Shown here piece after piece: positions 51,658-60,536 of a DNA stretch of 64,000 nucleotides. The DNA is from Psychrobacillus sp. INOP01 (lineage in GTDB: Bacteria > Bacillota > Bacilli > Bacillales_A > Planococcaceae). The stretch covers positions 1,984,001 to 2,048,000 of the forward strand of contig NZ_CP073315.1 in the NCBI RefSeq assembly GCF_018140925.1, given 5' to 3'. Both the position numbers and the translations under genes were made by a program. Position 1 is the stretch's first letter, and the number at the start of each line of letters is the position of its first letter. The notes beneath the pieces are model-generated. The model ran no database searches. It was not told the DNA's origin and was given only the letters and a program-made list of their open reading frames with translations.

Positions 51658-53178
51658 TTAGAAAAATCCTTGCTTATTTTCACTATAACTTACAAGAAGG
51701 TTTTTCGTTTGTTGGTAGTGGTTAAGCATCATCAAATGATTCTCGCGCCCAATACCCGACATTTTATATCCACCAAATGCAGCATGCGCTGGATACTGGT
51801 GATAACAGTTTGTCCATACACGACCAGCTTGAATTTTACGTCCGAAACGATATGCAGTGTTCATATTACGTGTCCAAATACCAGACCCTAAACCGTATAA
51901 CGTATCATTGGCGATTTCCAATGCTTCTTCTTTTGTTTTAAACGTCGTTACCGAAACGACTGGCCCAAAAATCTCTTCTTGGAAAATACGCATTTTGTTA
52001 TTTCCTTTGAACACAGTTGGTTTAATATAGTAACCTTCTGCTAGTTCTCCGTCTAATTTGTTTTGCTCTCCGCCGATTAAACACTCTGCTCCTTCTTGCT
52101 TTCCAATATCTAAATAAGAAAGGATTTTTTCCATTTGTTCAGTCGAAGCTTGTGCCCCCATCATAACAGATGGATCTAGTGGGTTCCCTATTTTGATAGC
52201 TTCTACGCGCGCAATTACTCGCTCGATGAATTTATCATAGATAGATTCTTGGATTAGAACACGTGACGGACAAGTACATACCTCTCCTTGGTTCAATGCG
52301 AACATAACGAATCCTTCTACCGCTTTATCCAAAAATGCATCATCTTCATCCATAATATCTTCGAAGAAAATATTTGGTGATTTCCCTCCAAGCTCTAATG
52401 TTACAGGAATTAGGTTTTGAGAAGCATATTGCATGATTAAACGACCAGTTGTTGTTTCACCTGTAAATGCAATTTTACTAATTCGAGGACTAGATGCTAA
52501 AGGTTTTCCAGCCTCTAACCCGAAACCATTTACAATATTCACAACCCCAGGAGGTAAAAGATCTCCAATAAGCTCCATTAGAACTAAAATAGATGCTGGT
52601 GTTTGTTCTGCTGGCTTCAGGACCACACAGTTCCCTGCCGCAAGTGCTGGTGCCAGCTTCCATACAGCCATTAGAATCGGGAAATTCCAAGGAATGATTT
52701 GTCCTACTACTCCTAGTGGTTCATGGAAATGATACGCAACTGTATCATTGTCGATTTGACTTAAGCCGCCTTCTTGTGCACGAATGGCGCTTGCAAAATA
52801 GCGGAAATGGTCAATAGCTAGTGGAAGGTCGGCATTTAATGTTTCTCTAACCGCTTTTCCGTTATCCCACGTTTCAGCTACTGCTAATTGTTCTAAGTTT
52901 TCTTCTATTCTATTCGCAATTTTATTTAATATATTTGCTCTTTCAGCAACAGAAGTGGAGCCCCACGCATCTTTTGCTGCATGCGCTGCATCTAAAGCTA
53001 GCTCAATATCTTCTGAAGTCGAACGGGCCACTTGTGTAAATACCTTACCTGTAATTGGTGTAACGTTTTCAAAGTATTGTCCTTTTACTGGGGGTGTCCA
53101 CTCGCCGTTGATATAGTTTTCATACTTGTCCTTAAATGAAACCTTCGAGCCTTCTGTATTCGGAAATGCATAAACCAT
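51658..53178 (-). CDS. NAD-dependent aldehyde dehydrogenase (AldA/ExaC type)
   Basis: A 506-aa enzyme. Catalytic Glu is in [16 protein letters not shown] and catalytic Cys in [13 protein letters not shown]; the NAD-binding segment is [15 protein letters not shown]. The tail [19 protein letters not shown] is typical of the acetaldehyde/propionaldehyde type encoded with DUF779. It oxidises short-chain aldehydes to acids, possibly including acetaldehyde that leaks from the eut compartment. ATG behind GGAGGAAAT. Confidence 0.93.
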   Translation of the reverse strand: MVYAFPNTEGSKVSFKDKYENYINGEWTPPVKGQYFENVTPITGKVFTQVARSTSEDIELALDAAHAAKDAWGSTSVAERANILNKIANRIEENLEQLAVAETWDNGKAVRETLNADLPLAIDHFRYFASAIRAQEGGLSQIDNDTVAYHFHEPLGVVGQIIPWNFPILMAVWKLAPALAAGNCVVLKPAEQTPASILVLMELIGDLLPPGVVNIVNGFGLEAGKPLASSPRISKIAFTGETTTGRLIMQYASQNLIPVTLELGGKSPNIFFEDIMDEDDAFLDKAVEGFVMFALNQGEVCTCPSRVLIQESIYDKFIERVIARVEAIKIGNPLDPSVMMGAQASTEQMEKILSYLDIGKQEGAECLIGGEQNKLDGELAEGYYIKPTVFKGNNKMRIFQEEIFGPVVSVTTFKTKEEALEIANDTLYGLGSGIWTRNMNTAYRFGRKIQAGRVWTNCYHQYPAHAAFGGYKMSGIGRENHLMMLNHYQQTKNLLVSYSENKQGFF

Positions 53179-53458
53179 TTTCTATTTCCTCCCCTTCATA
53201 TCTATTTAGCACATTCCATATCGTATGCTAGATCCAATTTATGTATGCGCTTTCAAAACTATTAAAATAAAAAAATAGTCTTATATCTATTTTGGCAGAC
53301 TATACTAAATATTTCAATAATAATAACTTACTATTGAGACAATTGTATCGTTACTTGCTCCCCTTCTTCATTTACTTGCGCTAAATCTGGATTTGGAAAA
53401 TTTTTTTCTCGCTATATTCCTTCTGCACTAGAATGTTGGAACAATGAACAATAATATA
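53179..53458 (-). other. Intergenic stretch with possible coding remnant
   Basis: No gene with a start and ribosome site is visible. On the minus strand, 53413-53331 reads in one frame as NFPNPDLAQVNEEGEQVTIQ, then LSQ and a stop, with an in-frame stop just upstream and no start. The amino-acid use looks coding, so it may be the worn end of a lost gene. The rest is AT-rich and probably holds the aldehyde dehydrogenase promoter. Confidence 0.3.
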
Positions 53459-53499
53459 AAAATGGCCTGAACACATATTTAATGCACTCAAGCCATTTT
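53459..53499 (-). terminator. Terminator region after the aldehyde dehydrogenase upstream region, before LLM gene end
   Basis: AAAATGGC-x-TGA and TCA-x-GCCATTTT with an 18-base loop and a following T-run on the minus strand, just before the convergent-side end of the LLM gene at 53506. It ends the Rrf2-SDR-LLM transcript. Confidence 0.72.
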
Positions 53500-53505
53500 C
53501 AAAAT

Positions 53506-54543
53506 TTATTTACTTGTCTCTCTTCTTATAACTGGTGCTACTTCTGTCGCAAGAAGCTCCAACCCTTTAACAACTGTGCTAAATGGTTGACCCCCTATAT
53601 CTAATTGAGCAACGAAACGTTGGTGGCCATATAATTCGTATTGATTTAATATTTTCTCAATGACTTGTTGTGGACTTCCTACAAACAGGGCTGTTTCTGG
53701 ACTTGCCATATGTTCAAAATCGGCGCGAGACATTCTCGTACCCATTCCCCTTTGCCTATTCACATAAGACCAGTAATTCGAGTAATATGGATAAAATTCA
53801 TCCTTTGCCTGCTGGCTGTCGTTTGCAATATAAGTATGACCAGTAACTCCAATAGACAGTTTCTCGGGAGAATGCCCAGCTTCTGCTCCAGCTTGACGAT
53901 ACAGATCCACTAGTGGTTTAAATCTTTTTGGATCTCCTCCCAAAATAGCAAGAGCCATACCGGTTCCCAATCTTCCTGCTCTAACTGCACTTTCTGGAGT
54001 ACCTCCAACACCTATCCAAATAGGTATTTCATCTTGAACTGGTCTAGGAGCTATCATTGCATTGGTTAGAGCGGGACGATGCTGCCCTCGCCATGTTACT
54101 ACTGCTTCCCGATTTAGTTGCTGAAGAAGTTTAACTTTTTCTTCGAATAAAGCATCATAGTCATCTAAATCATATCCAAAGAGAGGAAAGGATTCTACAA
54201 ATGCTCCTCTACCAGCAATAATCTCTGCTCTTCCGTCTGAAATCTGGTCCAATGTAGCAAAGTCTTCAAACAATCTTACCGGATCTAATGTGCTCAATAC
54301 CGATGTAGCACTAGTTAATTTAATACGTTCGGTCGCCTGAGCAATGGCAGAAAGGATTACTGCTGGTGACGATACAGTGTAATCTAATCGATGATGTTCA
54401 CCAACTCCGAAAATATCTAAACCCGCCTCGTCTGCCATCTTCGCCAGTTCAATTACTTCTTTCAAACGTTGAGAAGTACCTATCGTTTCTCCTGTATGTG
54501 GATTTGGGCCAAGATCACCAAAAGTATAAACACCTATTTCCAT
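53506..54543 (-). CDS. LLM class flavin-dependent oxidoreductase (luciferase-like)
   Basis: A 345-aa enzyme with the F420/FMN luciferase-like TIM barrel: GVGEHHRLDYTVSSPAV, LTSATSVLSTLDPVRLFEDFATLDQISDGRAEI and IPIWIGVGGTPESAVRAGRLG. These use reduced flavin to oxidise small substrates, such as alkanes, thiols or antibiotics; substrate not predictable. It is 3 bp after the SDR-like gene, so it belongs to the Rrf2 unit. Confidence 0.88.
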   Translation of the reverse strand: MEIGVYTFGDLGPNPHTGETIGTSQRLKEVIELAKMADEAGLDIFGVGEHHRLDYTVSSPAVILSAIAQATERIKLTSATSVLSTLDPVRLFEDFATLDQISDGRAEIIAGRGAFVESFPLFGYDLDDYDALFEEKVKLLQQLNREAVVTWRGQHRPALTNAMIAPRPVQDEIPIWIGVGGTPESAVRAGRLGTGMALAILGGDPKRFKPLVDLYRQAGAEAGHSPEKLSIGVTGHTYIANDSQQAKDEFYPYYSNYWSYVNRQRGMGTRMSRADFEHMASPETALFVGSPQQVIEKILNQYELYGHQRFVAQLDIGGQPFSTVVKGLELLATEVAPVIRRETSK

Positions 54544-54546
54544 CGA

Positions 54547-55188
54547 TTATTCTGCCTCTGCTACAACAGTGAAACGCTCATTTACATGTATAGCATTTTC
54601 TAGTTCATCGACAATCGCAATAGCATAGTCTGCATAGCTCACATAGCTTTCACCTTTTGCGTTCACAATAAAATTATCTTTACCTGTTTGATAAGAACCA
54701 GTTCGTTTACCCTCTGGATTAAAAAATGCGGCAGGACTTACAAATGTCCATTCGAACCCTTCACTTTGTTGTAAATCTTCCAGGTTTTTTCCTTGATTAG
54801 ATGCTGTTGCTAAATATTCTTTTGGAAAGTCTGGCGTATCCATTACTTTAATTGTTTTTGCTTCATCTACAAATAAACTTCCTGCTCCACCAACTACTAC
54901 TAACTTCGTATTAGCTGCTTCTTTAGCTGCTTCAATTAAAGACTGCCCTGCTTCTACATGAAGATGTTCTTGACCCGGAGGTGCACTTATAGCATTTACC
55001 ACTACATCAAATACTTGAAGATCTAATCCAGTTAAATCAAAAACATCCTTCTCGAGTACCGCTCCATTTGCATTTTCTAATTTAGCAGCGTTTCTTACGA
55101 TAGCCGTTACTTCATGACCTCTGTCAGCTGCCTCTTTATAAATCAAACTACCCGCTTTTCCTGTTGCTCCAATTATGCCGATTTTCAT
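54547..55188 (-). CDS. NAD(P)-binding oxidoreductase (atypical SDR, YwnB-like)
   Basis: A 213-aa Rossmann protein starting MKIGIIGATGKAGSLIYKEA (GxxGxxG nucleotide site at once after the first strand). VVGGAGSLFVDEAK, and FVSPAAFFNPEGKRTG follow, as in NmrA-like/YwnB proteins. The ATG at 55188 behind GGAGGAATTAAG was chosen; an upstream start would add residues with no family match. In B. subtilis ywnB lies next to the Rrf2-type ywnA, the same pairing as here. Confidence 0.87.
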   Translation of the reverse strand: MKIGIIGATGKAGSLIYKEAADRGHEVTAIVRNAAKLENANGAVLEKDVFDLTGLDLQVFDVVVNAISAPPGQEHLHVEAGQSLIEAAKEAANTKLVVVGGAGSLFVDEAKTIKVMDTPDFPKEYLATASNQGKNLEDLQQSEGFEWTFVSPAAFFNPEGKRTGSYQTGKDNFIVNAKGESYVSYADYAIAIVDELENAIHVNERFTVVAEAE

Positions 55189-55215
55189 CTTAATTCCTCC
55201 AATAAATTTATATTG

Positions 55216-55236
55216 TTGTAACTGCATCAGTTACAA
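55216..55236. promoter_or_regulatory. Rrf2-type operator before the SDR gene
   Basis: A perfect palindrome with 9-bp arms TTGTAACTG and CAGTTACAA and centre CAT, 28 bp before the SDR start. The same outer pattern (TGTAA...TTACAA) is in the Rrf2 promoter at 55705. Confidence 0.75.
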
Positions 55237-55260
55237 CTATTTCAAAAAAAAGGACTCATT

Positions 55261-55689
55261 TCATCCAATTTTTTTACTTAATACTTTGATTAGTTCTTCC
55301 ATAGTGATTTCTTTTAATACCGCTTCCATTGCATCCTGAGCTCGTACTAATATTAACTCTAACACATCTTGTATATTAGCTCCGACCGGACAATTAGGAT
55401 TAGGGTTATCGTGCATTTGAAAAAGTTCTCCATCCTCTACTACTTCAACGGCTCTATACACGTCAAGTAAGGTTATATCCTCTAAATTCCGTTGAAGAGT
55501 TGCGCCTCCAAGACCACGGCGGATATCTATAAGACCAGCACTTTTTAGTTTCCCCATCACTCTACGTATAACAACAGGATTGGTATTTACGCTTTCTGCA
55601 ATCCATTCGGATGTAGAAACAATATTTTGATTTAATGAAATTAGTGATAGTACATGTATGGCTACAGTAAATCGACTACTTATTTTCAT
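55261..55689 (-). CDS. Rrf2 family transcriptional regulator (YwnA-like)
   Basis: A 142-aa winged-helix regulator: KISSRFTVAIHVLSLISL, then SEWIAESVNTNPVVIRRVMGKLKSAGLID and RRGLGGATLQR. Only one Cys (in NPNCPVG) is seen where Fe-S members such as NsrR and IscR have three, so it does not bind a classical cluster and may sense through that single thiol or a small molecule. It probably represses itself and the SDR-LLM genes through the two palindromes. Confidence 0.9.
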   Translation of the reverse strand: MKISSRFTVAIHVLSLISLNQNIVSTSEWIAESVNTNPVVIRRVMGKLKSAGLIDIRRGLGGATLQRNLEDITLLDVYRAVEVVEDGELFQMHDNPNPNCPVGANIQDVLELILVRAQDAMEAVLKEITMEELIKVLSKKIG

Positions 55690-55704
55690 ATTATTCTACC
55701 TCCG

Positions 55705-55742
55705 ATGTAACCATTATAATTACAACGGTTTTGTTCTGTCAA
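55705..55742 (-). promoter_or_regulatory. rrf2 promoter with overlapping operator
   Basis: On the minus strand TTGACA (55742-55737) and TATAAT (55718-55713) are 18 bp apart. The palindrome TTGTAAT...TTACAT (55725-55705) covers the -10 box and resembles the operator at 55216. Autorepression is likely. Confidence 0.8.
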
Positions 55743-55847
55743 CTAAATTATCTTTTGTTTAAAAAACGCATTATTTCCTCCTTTCTATATACAGAATTTT
55801 TCTATAAACTAAATGTATGATTACTTTTAAGAAAGAGGAGATTAACA

Positions 55848-56744
55848 TTGAGTGATTTAGCGAGTGAATTAAAACCTATCAAAACCCCCCACCGAAGCAC
55901 CCCCAAGAAAGTCGTGTTTGTCCGTTTACTCATGATTGCCATAGGAGCCATATTAATGGCTATTGGATTAGAATTATTCCTAGTTCCTAATCAGATATTA
56001 GACGGTGGTGTTGTAGGCGTATCCATCATCATATCCCACTTAACTGGAGTTCGTTTAGGGGTCTTTATATTTGTCCTGAACATTCCATTCTTTTTCCTTG
56101 GATATAAACAAATAGGAAAAACCTTTGCTTTATCCACATTATTCGGTATTACCATACTATCCATATGTACTTCTTTCCTACACAATATTGATGCTATTAC
56201 TCCTGATTTATTACTTGCTACAGTATTTGGTGGTATCGTTTTAGGCACGGGTGTTGGGCTAGTTATTCGTTATGGTGGCTCTCTAGACGGTTCAGAAATA
56301 CTTGCCATTTTATTCAACAAGGCTACTCCGTTTTCAGTTGGGGAGATCATCATGATTATAAATCTGGTCATCTTTGCAATTGCTGGATTTGTATTTACTT
56401 GGGAACAAGCCATGTATTCATTTTTAGCGTATTTTATCGCCTTTAAAACGATAGATATTGTGATTCAAGGATTAGATGAGTCAAAATCCGTCTATATCAT
56501 TAGTGAAAATATAGAAGATATAGGTGCTGCTATTATGGATCGGTTAGGACGTGGAGTAACTTATTTACACGGTGAAGGTGCATATACTGGGGAAAACAAA
56601 AAGGTTATCTTTACAGTCATTACACGATTGGAAGAGGCAAAACTAAAATCTATTGTAGAAGAAATAGACTCCCACGCATTTTTAGCAGTAGGCAATATCG
56701 CCGAAGTGCGCGGTGGCCGATTTAAAAAGAAAGATATACATTAG
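55848..56744 (+). CDS. YitT family membrane protein
   Basis: A 298-aa protein with an N-terminal cytoplasmic stretch, five or six membrane helices (IGAILMAIGLELFLVPN, LGVFIFVLNIPFFFLG, GGIVLGTGVGLVIRYGGSLDGSEILA) and a C-terminal DUF2179 domain (GRGVTYLHGEGAYTGENKKVIFTVITRLE). The role of this widespread Bacillales family is not known. TTG start behind AGAGGAG. Confidence 0.9.
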   Translation: MSDLASELKPIKTPHRSTPKKVVFVRLLMIAIGAILMAIGLELFLVPNQILDGGVVGVSIIISHLTGVRLGVFIFVLNIPFFFLGYKQIGKTFALSTLFGITILSICTSFLHNIDAITPDLLLATVFGGIVLGTGVGLVIRYGGSLDGSEILAILFNKATPFSVGEIIMIINLVIFAIAGFVFTWEQAMYSFLAYFIAFKTIDIVIQGLDESKSVYIISENIEDIGAAIMDRLGRGVTYLHGEGAYTGENKKVIFTVITRLEEAKLKSIVEEIDSHAFLAVGNIAEVRGGRFKKKDIH

Positions 56745-56811
56745 AAAAGCACAAGTGCATATGTAAGCTCCTACTAGCGCTGGAGCAAGACAGATGCCAA
56801 GCAACTAGGAT
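56743..56811. repeat. Short dispersed repeat remnant (family E)
   Basis: TAGAAAAGCACAAGTGC followed by CTAGCGCTGGAGCAAGACAG and GCCAAGCAACTAGGA. It recalls the AAAAGCGCAAGCGCC...CGCTGGAGC repeats I know from Bacillaceae. The first 12 bases recur at 60310-60321. It overlaps the yitT stop. Confidence 0.45.
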
Positions 56812-56823
56812 TTGTTTCTAACG

Positions 56824-56859
56824 AAAAAACCGATTCCAATATAAGGAATCGGTTTTTTT
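56824..56859. terminator. Bidirectional terminator
   Basis: AAAAAACCGATTCC with its perfect complement and a seven-base loop; it ends yitT on the plus strand and the CoA-transferase gene on the minus strand. Confidence 0.92.
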
Positions 56860-56860
56860 A

Positions 56861-58375
56861 TTATGCTAACGCTGCTTCTTTACTCTGCATTGTTCCATTA
56901 TTTGCTAGGTTCGTATGGAATGAGAATGCTTTTTCTAGGACATGTGGAGTTTGTCCACCTCTAGTTAATGCTTCCTCATAGTAATCACGTAACTGCTTCT
57001 TGTACATTGGATGAACACAGTTTTCAATGATTAACTCTGCACGCTCTCTAGGTGCTAACCCACGAAGATCTGCATAGCCTTGCTCTGTTACAACTACATC
57101 TACATCATGCTCCGTATGATCTACATGAGCTACGAAAGGCACTATACTAGAAATGTTACCGCCTTTGGCAATGGATTTCGTTACAAAAATAGCTATTTTG
57201 GAATTACGAGCAAAATCCCCCGAACCTCCAATCCCATTCATCATTTTAGTACCAGATACATGTGTAGAGTTAACATTTCCATAAATATCAAACTCTAAGG
57301 CTGTGTTAATAGAAATAAGTCCTAAACGGCGAATGATTTCAGGATGATTCGTAATTTCTTGTGGTCTTATCACTAATTTATCTCGGTACTTTTCAAGATT
57401 CCCATATACCTTATCCATCATTTCTTGTGAAAGTGTTATAGAGCATGCAGAAGCAAAGTTTACTTTGCCGGCATCTATTAGTTCAAATACAGAGTCTTGA
57501 AGGACTTCAGAGTATACTTGTAGTTCTTCGAATTCTGATTTAATCATACCGCCTAGCACTGCATTGGCAACTGACCCTATACCCGCTTGAAGTGGAGCTA
57601 GCTTATTAGTTAATCTACCAGCACTCACTTCTTGACGTAAAAACTCGATTAAATGCTGAGCCATTTCCTCTGTTTCATGGTCTGGTGGGACAATAGGAGA
57701 TGGTGAATCCGAATTGTTAGTAAATACGATGCCTTTTACTTTGGATGCATCAAAAGGAATACCTATTTGACCAATACGATCCTCTACTCCTGTTATAGGA
57801 ATTGGTAGTCTGCTTCCTTGAGCAGCTGGTTCGTATATATCATGAAGCCCTTCTAACATTTCCGATTGTGCTACATTAATTTCTATAATTATATTTTTTG
57901 CTTGCGAGACAAAGGTTGTAGAATTACCTACAGATGTTGTTGGAATAATCATGCCATCTGCAGTAACTGAAACCGCTTCCACAATTGCAAAGTCAATAAT
58001 TGGCAATACGCCCGAACGTATTAACTCCGAAGTGTGAGATAAATGCTGATCAACAAACAAATGATCTCCTGCATTAATATGTTTGCGCATCGTTGCATCC
58101 GCCTGGAATGGTAATCGTTTATGCACAATTCCTGCTTCAGATAATAATTTATCAATATCAGTACCTAAAGAAGCACCGGTAAATATATTCACTTTAAAAG
58201 ATTCATTGGCAGCTCTTTCTACTAGTGCTAATGGAACCGCTTTCGCATCACCCGCACGTGTAAAACCACTTAACCCTAATGTCATACCATGTTGAATCCA
58301 TGAGGCAGCTTCTTCTGCTCCAACTACTAAACTATGTAAATTAGTATCCTTAATACGATTTAAATTGTTACACAT
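56861..58375 (-). CDS. Acetyl-CoA hydrolase/transferase family protein (succinate-CoA transferase type)
   Basis: A 504-aa CoA transferase. Family segments: GMTLGLSGFTRAGDAKAVPLAL, VGNSTTFVSQAKNIIIEIN, LQAGIGSVANAVLGGM and GIGGSGDFARNSKIAIFVT, with the catalytic Glu within the central HxxE-like region and EQGYADLRGLAPRERAELII. Such enzymes move CoA between acetate and succinate or release acetate. It could reuse acetate from ethanolamine breakdown. The LytTR regulator gene lies upstream on the same strand. Confidence 0.9.
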   Translation of the reverse strand: MCNNLNRIKDTNLHSLVVGAEEAASWIQHGMTLGLSGFTRAGDAKAVPLALVERAANESFKVNIFTGASLGTDIDKLLSEAGIVHKRLPFQADATMRKHINAGDHLFVDQHLSHTSELIRSGVLPIIDFAIVEAVSVTADGMIIPTTSVGNSTTFVSQAKNIIIEINVAQSEMLEGLHDIYEPAAQGSRLPIPITGVEDRIGQIGIPFDASKVKGIVFTNNSDSPSPIVPPDHETEEMAQHLIEFLRQEVSAGRLTNKLAPLQAGIGSVANAVLGGMIKSEFEELQVYSEVLQDSVFELIDAGKVNFASACSITLSQEMMDKVYGNLEKYRDKLVIRPQEITNHPEIIRRLGLISINTALEFDIYGNVNSTHVSGTKMMNGIGGSGDFARNSKIAIFVTKSIAKGGNISSIVPFVAHVDHTEHDVDVVVTEQGYADLRGLAPRERAELIIENCVHPMYKKQLRDYYEEALTRGGQTPHVLEKAFSFHTNLANNGTMQSKEAALA

Positions 58376-58548
58376 ATATGTGTCCCCCTCAAAAAGTGCG
58401 TTAAAATTATTCTACCCCCTTTTGTCACAATTTTGTTGAAACTTGTCGAAGACATCTTTTATTTGCCTCAAGCAGAATATATTTATACTAGAACAGAACA
58501 AATTATTATAATAGATTTTTTTACTCACTTTATTTTTGAATTTACGTA

Positions 58549-58595
58549 AAAAAAACGCTTGAATGTCGGAGTAATTACCCCTTATTCAAACGTTT
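58549..58595 (-). terminator. Terminator of the LytTR gene
   Basis: AAACGTTTGAAT pairs with ATTCAAGCGTTT (one wobble), and eight T follow on the minus strand. This separates the LytTR gene from the CoA-transferase gene, which must use its own promoter in 58376-58548; I found no convincing one. Confidence 0.85.
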
Positions 58596-58599
58596 TCTA

Positions 58600-59244
58600 T
58601 TAAAATCCTAATAGCTTCCTAAAATAACTTGCATAGGACTGACTGACAGAAATTCTTTCTCCATTTACCATTGCCAATAAAAAAGTTGAATGTGTGTCTG
58701 GGAAAATCTCTTTAATGTGATGCACATTGACGATAAAAGAACGATGACAGCGTATGAACATTTCCCTTGGCAATCTATACTCAAAGTCTTGAAGAGAGCT
58801 AGTGTGAGTTCCAGCAAAAGACTTAGTAACAATGTGCGTCTTTCTATCCTTTGCCTCTAGATAGATAACATCTGCAAAAGGAATCGGAACCCATCCATCC
58901 TGTGTCCTTATCGTAATCACAGATTTACCATCTGTAAATGCCGGATAAATAGCCAACACACAGCCTTCTACTTCTCCTTGATGCAAAAAAGGTACTGCCA
59001 TCCCATGGTATGGGACACCAAAAACCTCTCGATTGATAAATTCGGATACCTTTTGTCTACTTTGCAGTGCTTTATAAGCTAAAGTCTCCTCTTTTAGTAT
59101 GTCCCCAGGAGTAATTTTCAAATCAATCCGCTTACTTGGTCGATAATAAATATACTTTTCCGTATCAGAGACAGCGATAGACACTTCATCTGAAAATAAT
59201 TCTCCAACAACATCTAATAAGGCAACTATGGATAAATCCTTCAT
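58600..59244 (-). CDS. LytTR-domain transcriptional regulator with sensory N-terminus
   Basis: A 214-aa protein. The N-terminal 110 residues (LDVVGELFSDEVSIAVSDTEKYIYYRPSKRID) look like a PAS/GAF-like sensor and lack the receiver acid cluster. The C-terminal LytTR DNA-binding domain has IPFADVIYLEAKDRKTHIV, LPREMFIRCHRSFIVNVHHI and SQSYASYFRKLLGF. It therefore senses directly instead of through a kinase. Its place beside the acetyl-CoA hydrolase/transferase gene suggests that it controls that gene. ATG behind GGGATGGAAGG. Confidence 0.86.
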   Translation of the reverse strand: MKDLSIVALLDVVGELFSDEVSIAVSDTEKYIYYRPSKRIDLKITPGDILKEETLAYKALQSRQKVSEFINREVFGVPYHGMAVPFLHQGEVEGCVLAIYPAFTDGKSVITIRTQDGWVPIPFADVIYLEAKDRKTHIVTKSFAGTHTSSLQDFEYRLPREMFIRCHRSFIVNVHHIKEIFPDTHSTFLLAMVNGERISVSQSYASYFRKLLGF

Positions 59245-59268
59245 CCTTCCATCCCCTTTTTCGTTAAC

Positions 59269-60222
59269 CTACTCGCAAACTACTATTTCACGTGTAAATT
59301 GTTGTTTTTTCGTTATACAGCGGTCTTTTATACATAGACCAACTGTTTCTAATCGATCATCCATCGATTCTATCGTTACAATTACTACTTTTTTGGCAAT
59401 TCTACGGGCATGCTTTAAAATAGTAAACTGTTCTTCCCAGGATGCATTTGTATACAAATTATAAGGTAAGTCTATAATCGCTACGTCATACATCTCTTCG
59501 ATATCTTCTATGGCACTCTTACGGACATCTCCAGTCAATCCAAAATAGGCAATGTTTTCTCTGGATCCCTCACATACTAGTGGGTTAATATCTCTTCCTA
59601 CAATATCTATACCCATTGATAGTGCTTCAACGAGTACTGTACCAATTCCGCAGCAAGGATCTATGGCTTGAACACCTTTCGGATGCGGAACTGCAATATT
59701 AGCTACTGCTCTAGCTACTCTTGTACTGAGGGCAGTGGAATACTCTCGCGGTTTCTTTATATGATTAAACCAAATAGGTTCACTTTTCGTATATAACCCG
59801 AAATACCAACGACCACCAAATGGGACTACTGCAAATAACTGATCAGGATGATGTAAATCGAAATCACCTTGCATGTCACTTCCAATAGTTCTTGTTATTT
59901 GGAGCCTTTCTGCATTCTCAATTTTATCAATGCCTTGTCGGTCATTTATTTTTAAGAAAATTACTTTATTTGTTTCTTCCTCTGATCCGAACTTCGGGGC
60001 TTGAGCACTAATTTCCTCTACTGTGTCCCCTTCTGCTAAAATCTCTAATCTCCCTTTCATAAAAGGACTTCTACTAGGATCTATTTTTACGGAACTCTTT
60101 AAAATTTTCATTTCTGTGTCTATACCAAAAAAAGAGCGCATCTCTAGATGACATAGAGAGCGTTCGTCCTCATTATATGCGTATGTATAAATAAATGCCG
60201 ATTGTCGGCTGTTGTTTATCAA
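59269..60222 (-). CDS. TRM11/Trm-G10-like RNA or DNA methyltransferase
   Basis: A 317-aa AdoMet enzyme: a THUMP-like N-terminal half, then motif I GVQAIDPCCGIGTVLVEAL and motif IV VAIIDLPYNLYTN (the DLPY type active site of N2-G or N6-A amino methyltransferases). The frame is open 16 codons further up, but a TTG at 60222 eleven bases after GGAGGG gives the natural start. Substrate is probably tRNA guanosine. Confidence 0.83.
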   Translation of the reverse strand: MINNSRQSAFIYTYAYNEDERSLCHLEMRSFFGIDTEMKILKSSVKIDPSRSPFMKGRLEILAEGDTVEEISAQAPKFGSEEETNKVIFLKINDRQGIDKIENAERLQITRTIGSDMQGDFDLHHPDQLFAVVPFGGRWYFGLYTKSEPIWFNHIKKPREYSTALSTRVARAVANIAVPHPKGVQAIDPCCGIGTVLVEALSMGIDIVGRDINPLVCEGSRENIAYFGLTGDVRKSAIEDIEEMYDVAIIDLPYNLYTNASWEEQFTILKHARRIAKKVVIVTIESMDDRLETVGLCIKDRCITKKQQFTREIVVCE

Positions 60223-60477
60223 TGTATTCCCTCCAATAGTACTTCTATTATACCATGTGTCCCTGTTCAATTCATTATTGCAAACAGTGAATAGAAATTC
60301 TTAGAGCTTTTAGAAAAGCACAGAGCAATCGGCGAACTTAAAGGTCAAAACCTGTTTGAATGATTTGCAAAGTGCTTTGGACAGACTTGTTGCTGTATTA
60401 TTACCGAGTGATTTTTTAAGAGGCAGGTCAAGGTCCTTTTCGATAACTAGAGAAAAAGTTCTTTCTTATTCATAAAA

Positions 60478-60527
60478 AAAGCGCCAGAAGATACAATTTC
60501 TGTCGCTACTCTCCTTCTTTATGGCGT
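60478..60527 (-). terminator. Terminator of the ketopantoate reductase unit
   Basis: CGCCA...AGAAG and CTTCT-GGCG pair imperfectly around a 28-base loop, and seven T follow on the minus strand. Upstream of it, 60271-60470 holds no recognisable gene. Confidence 0.65.
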
Positions 60528-60536
60528 AAATATTTA

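Noticed and set aside
58376-58548. LytTR binding direct repeats before the CoA-transferase gene
   Set aside because: Only short ACAAAA repeats are seen; no pair of nine-base sites with the expected spacing could be made out.
60271-60470. Another dispersed repeat copy
   Set aside because: Only 12 bases (TAGAAAAGCACA) are shared with 56742; not enough to call a copy.
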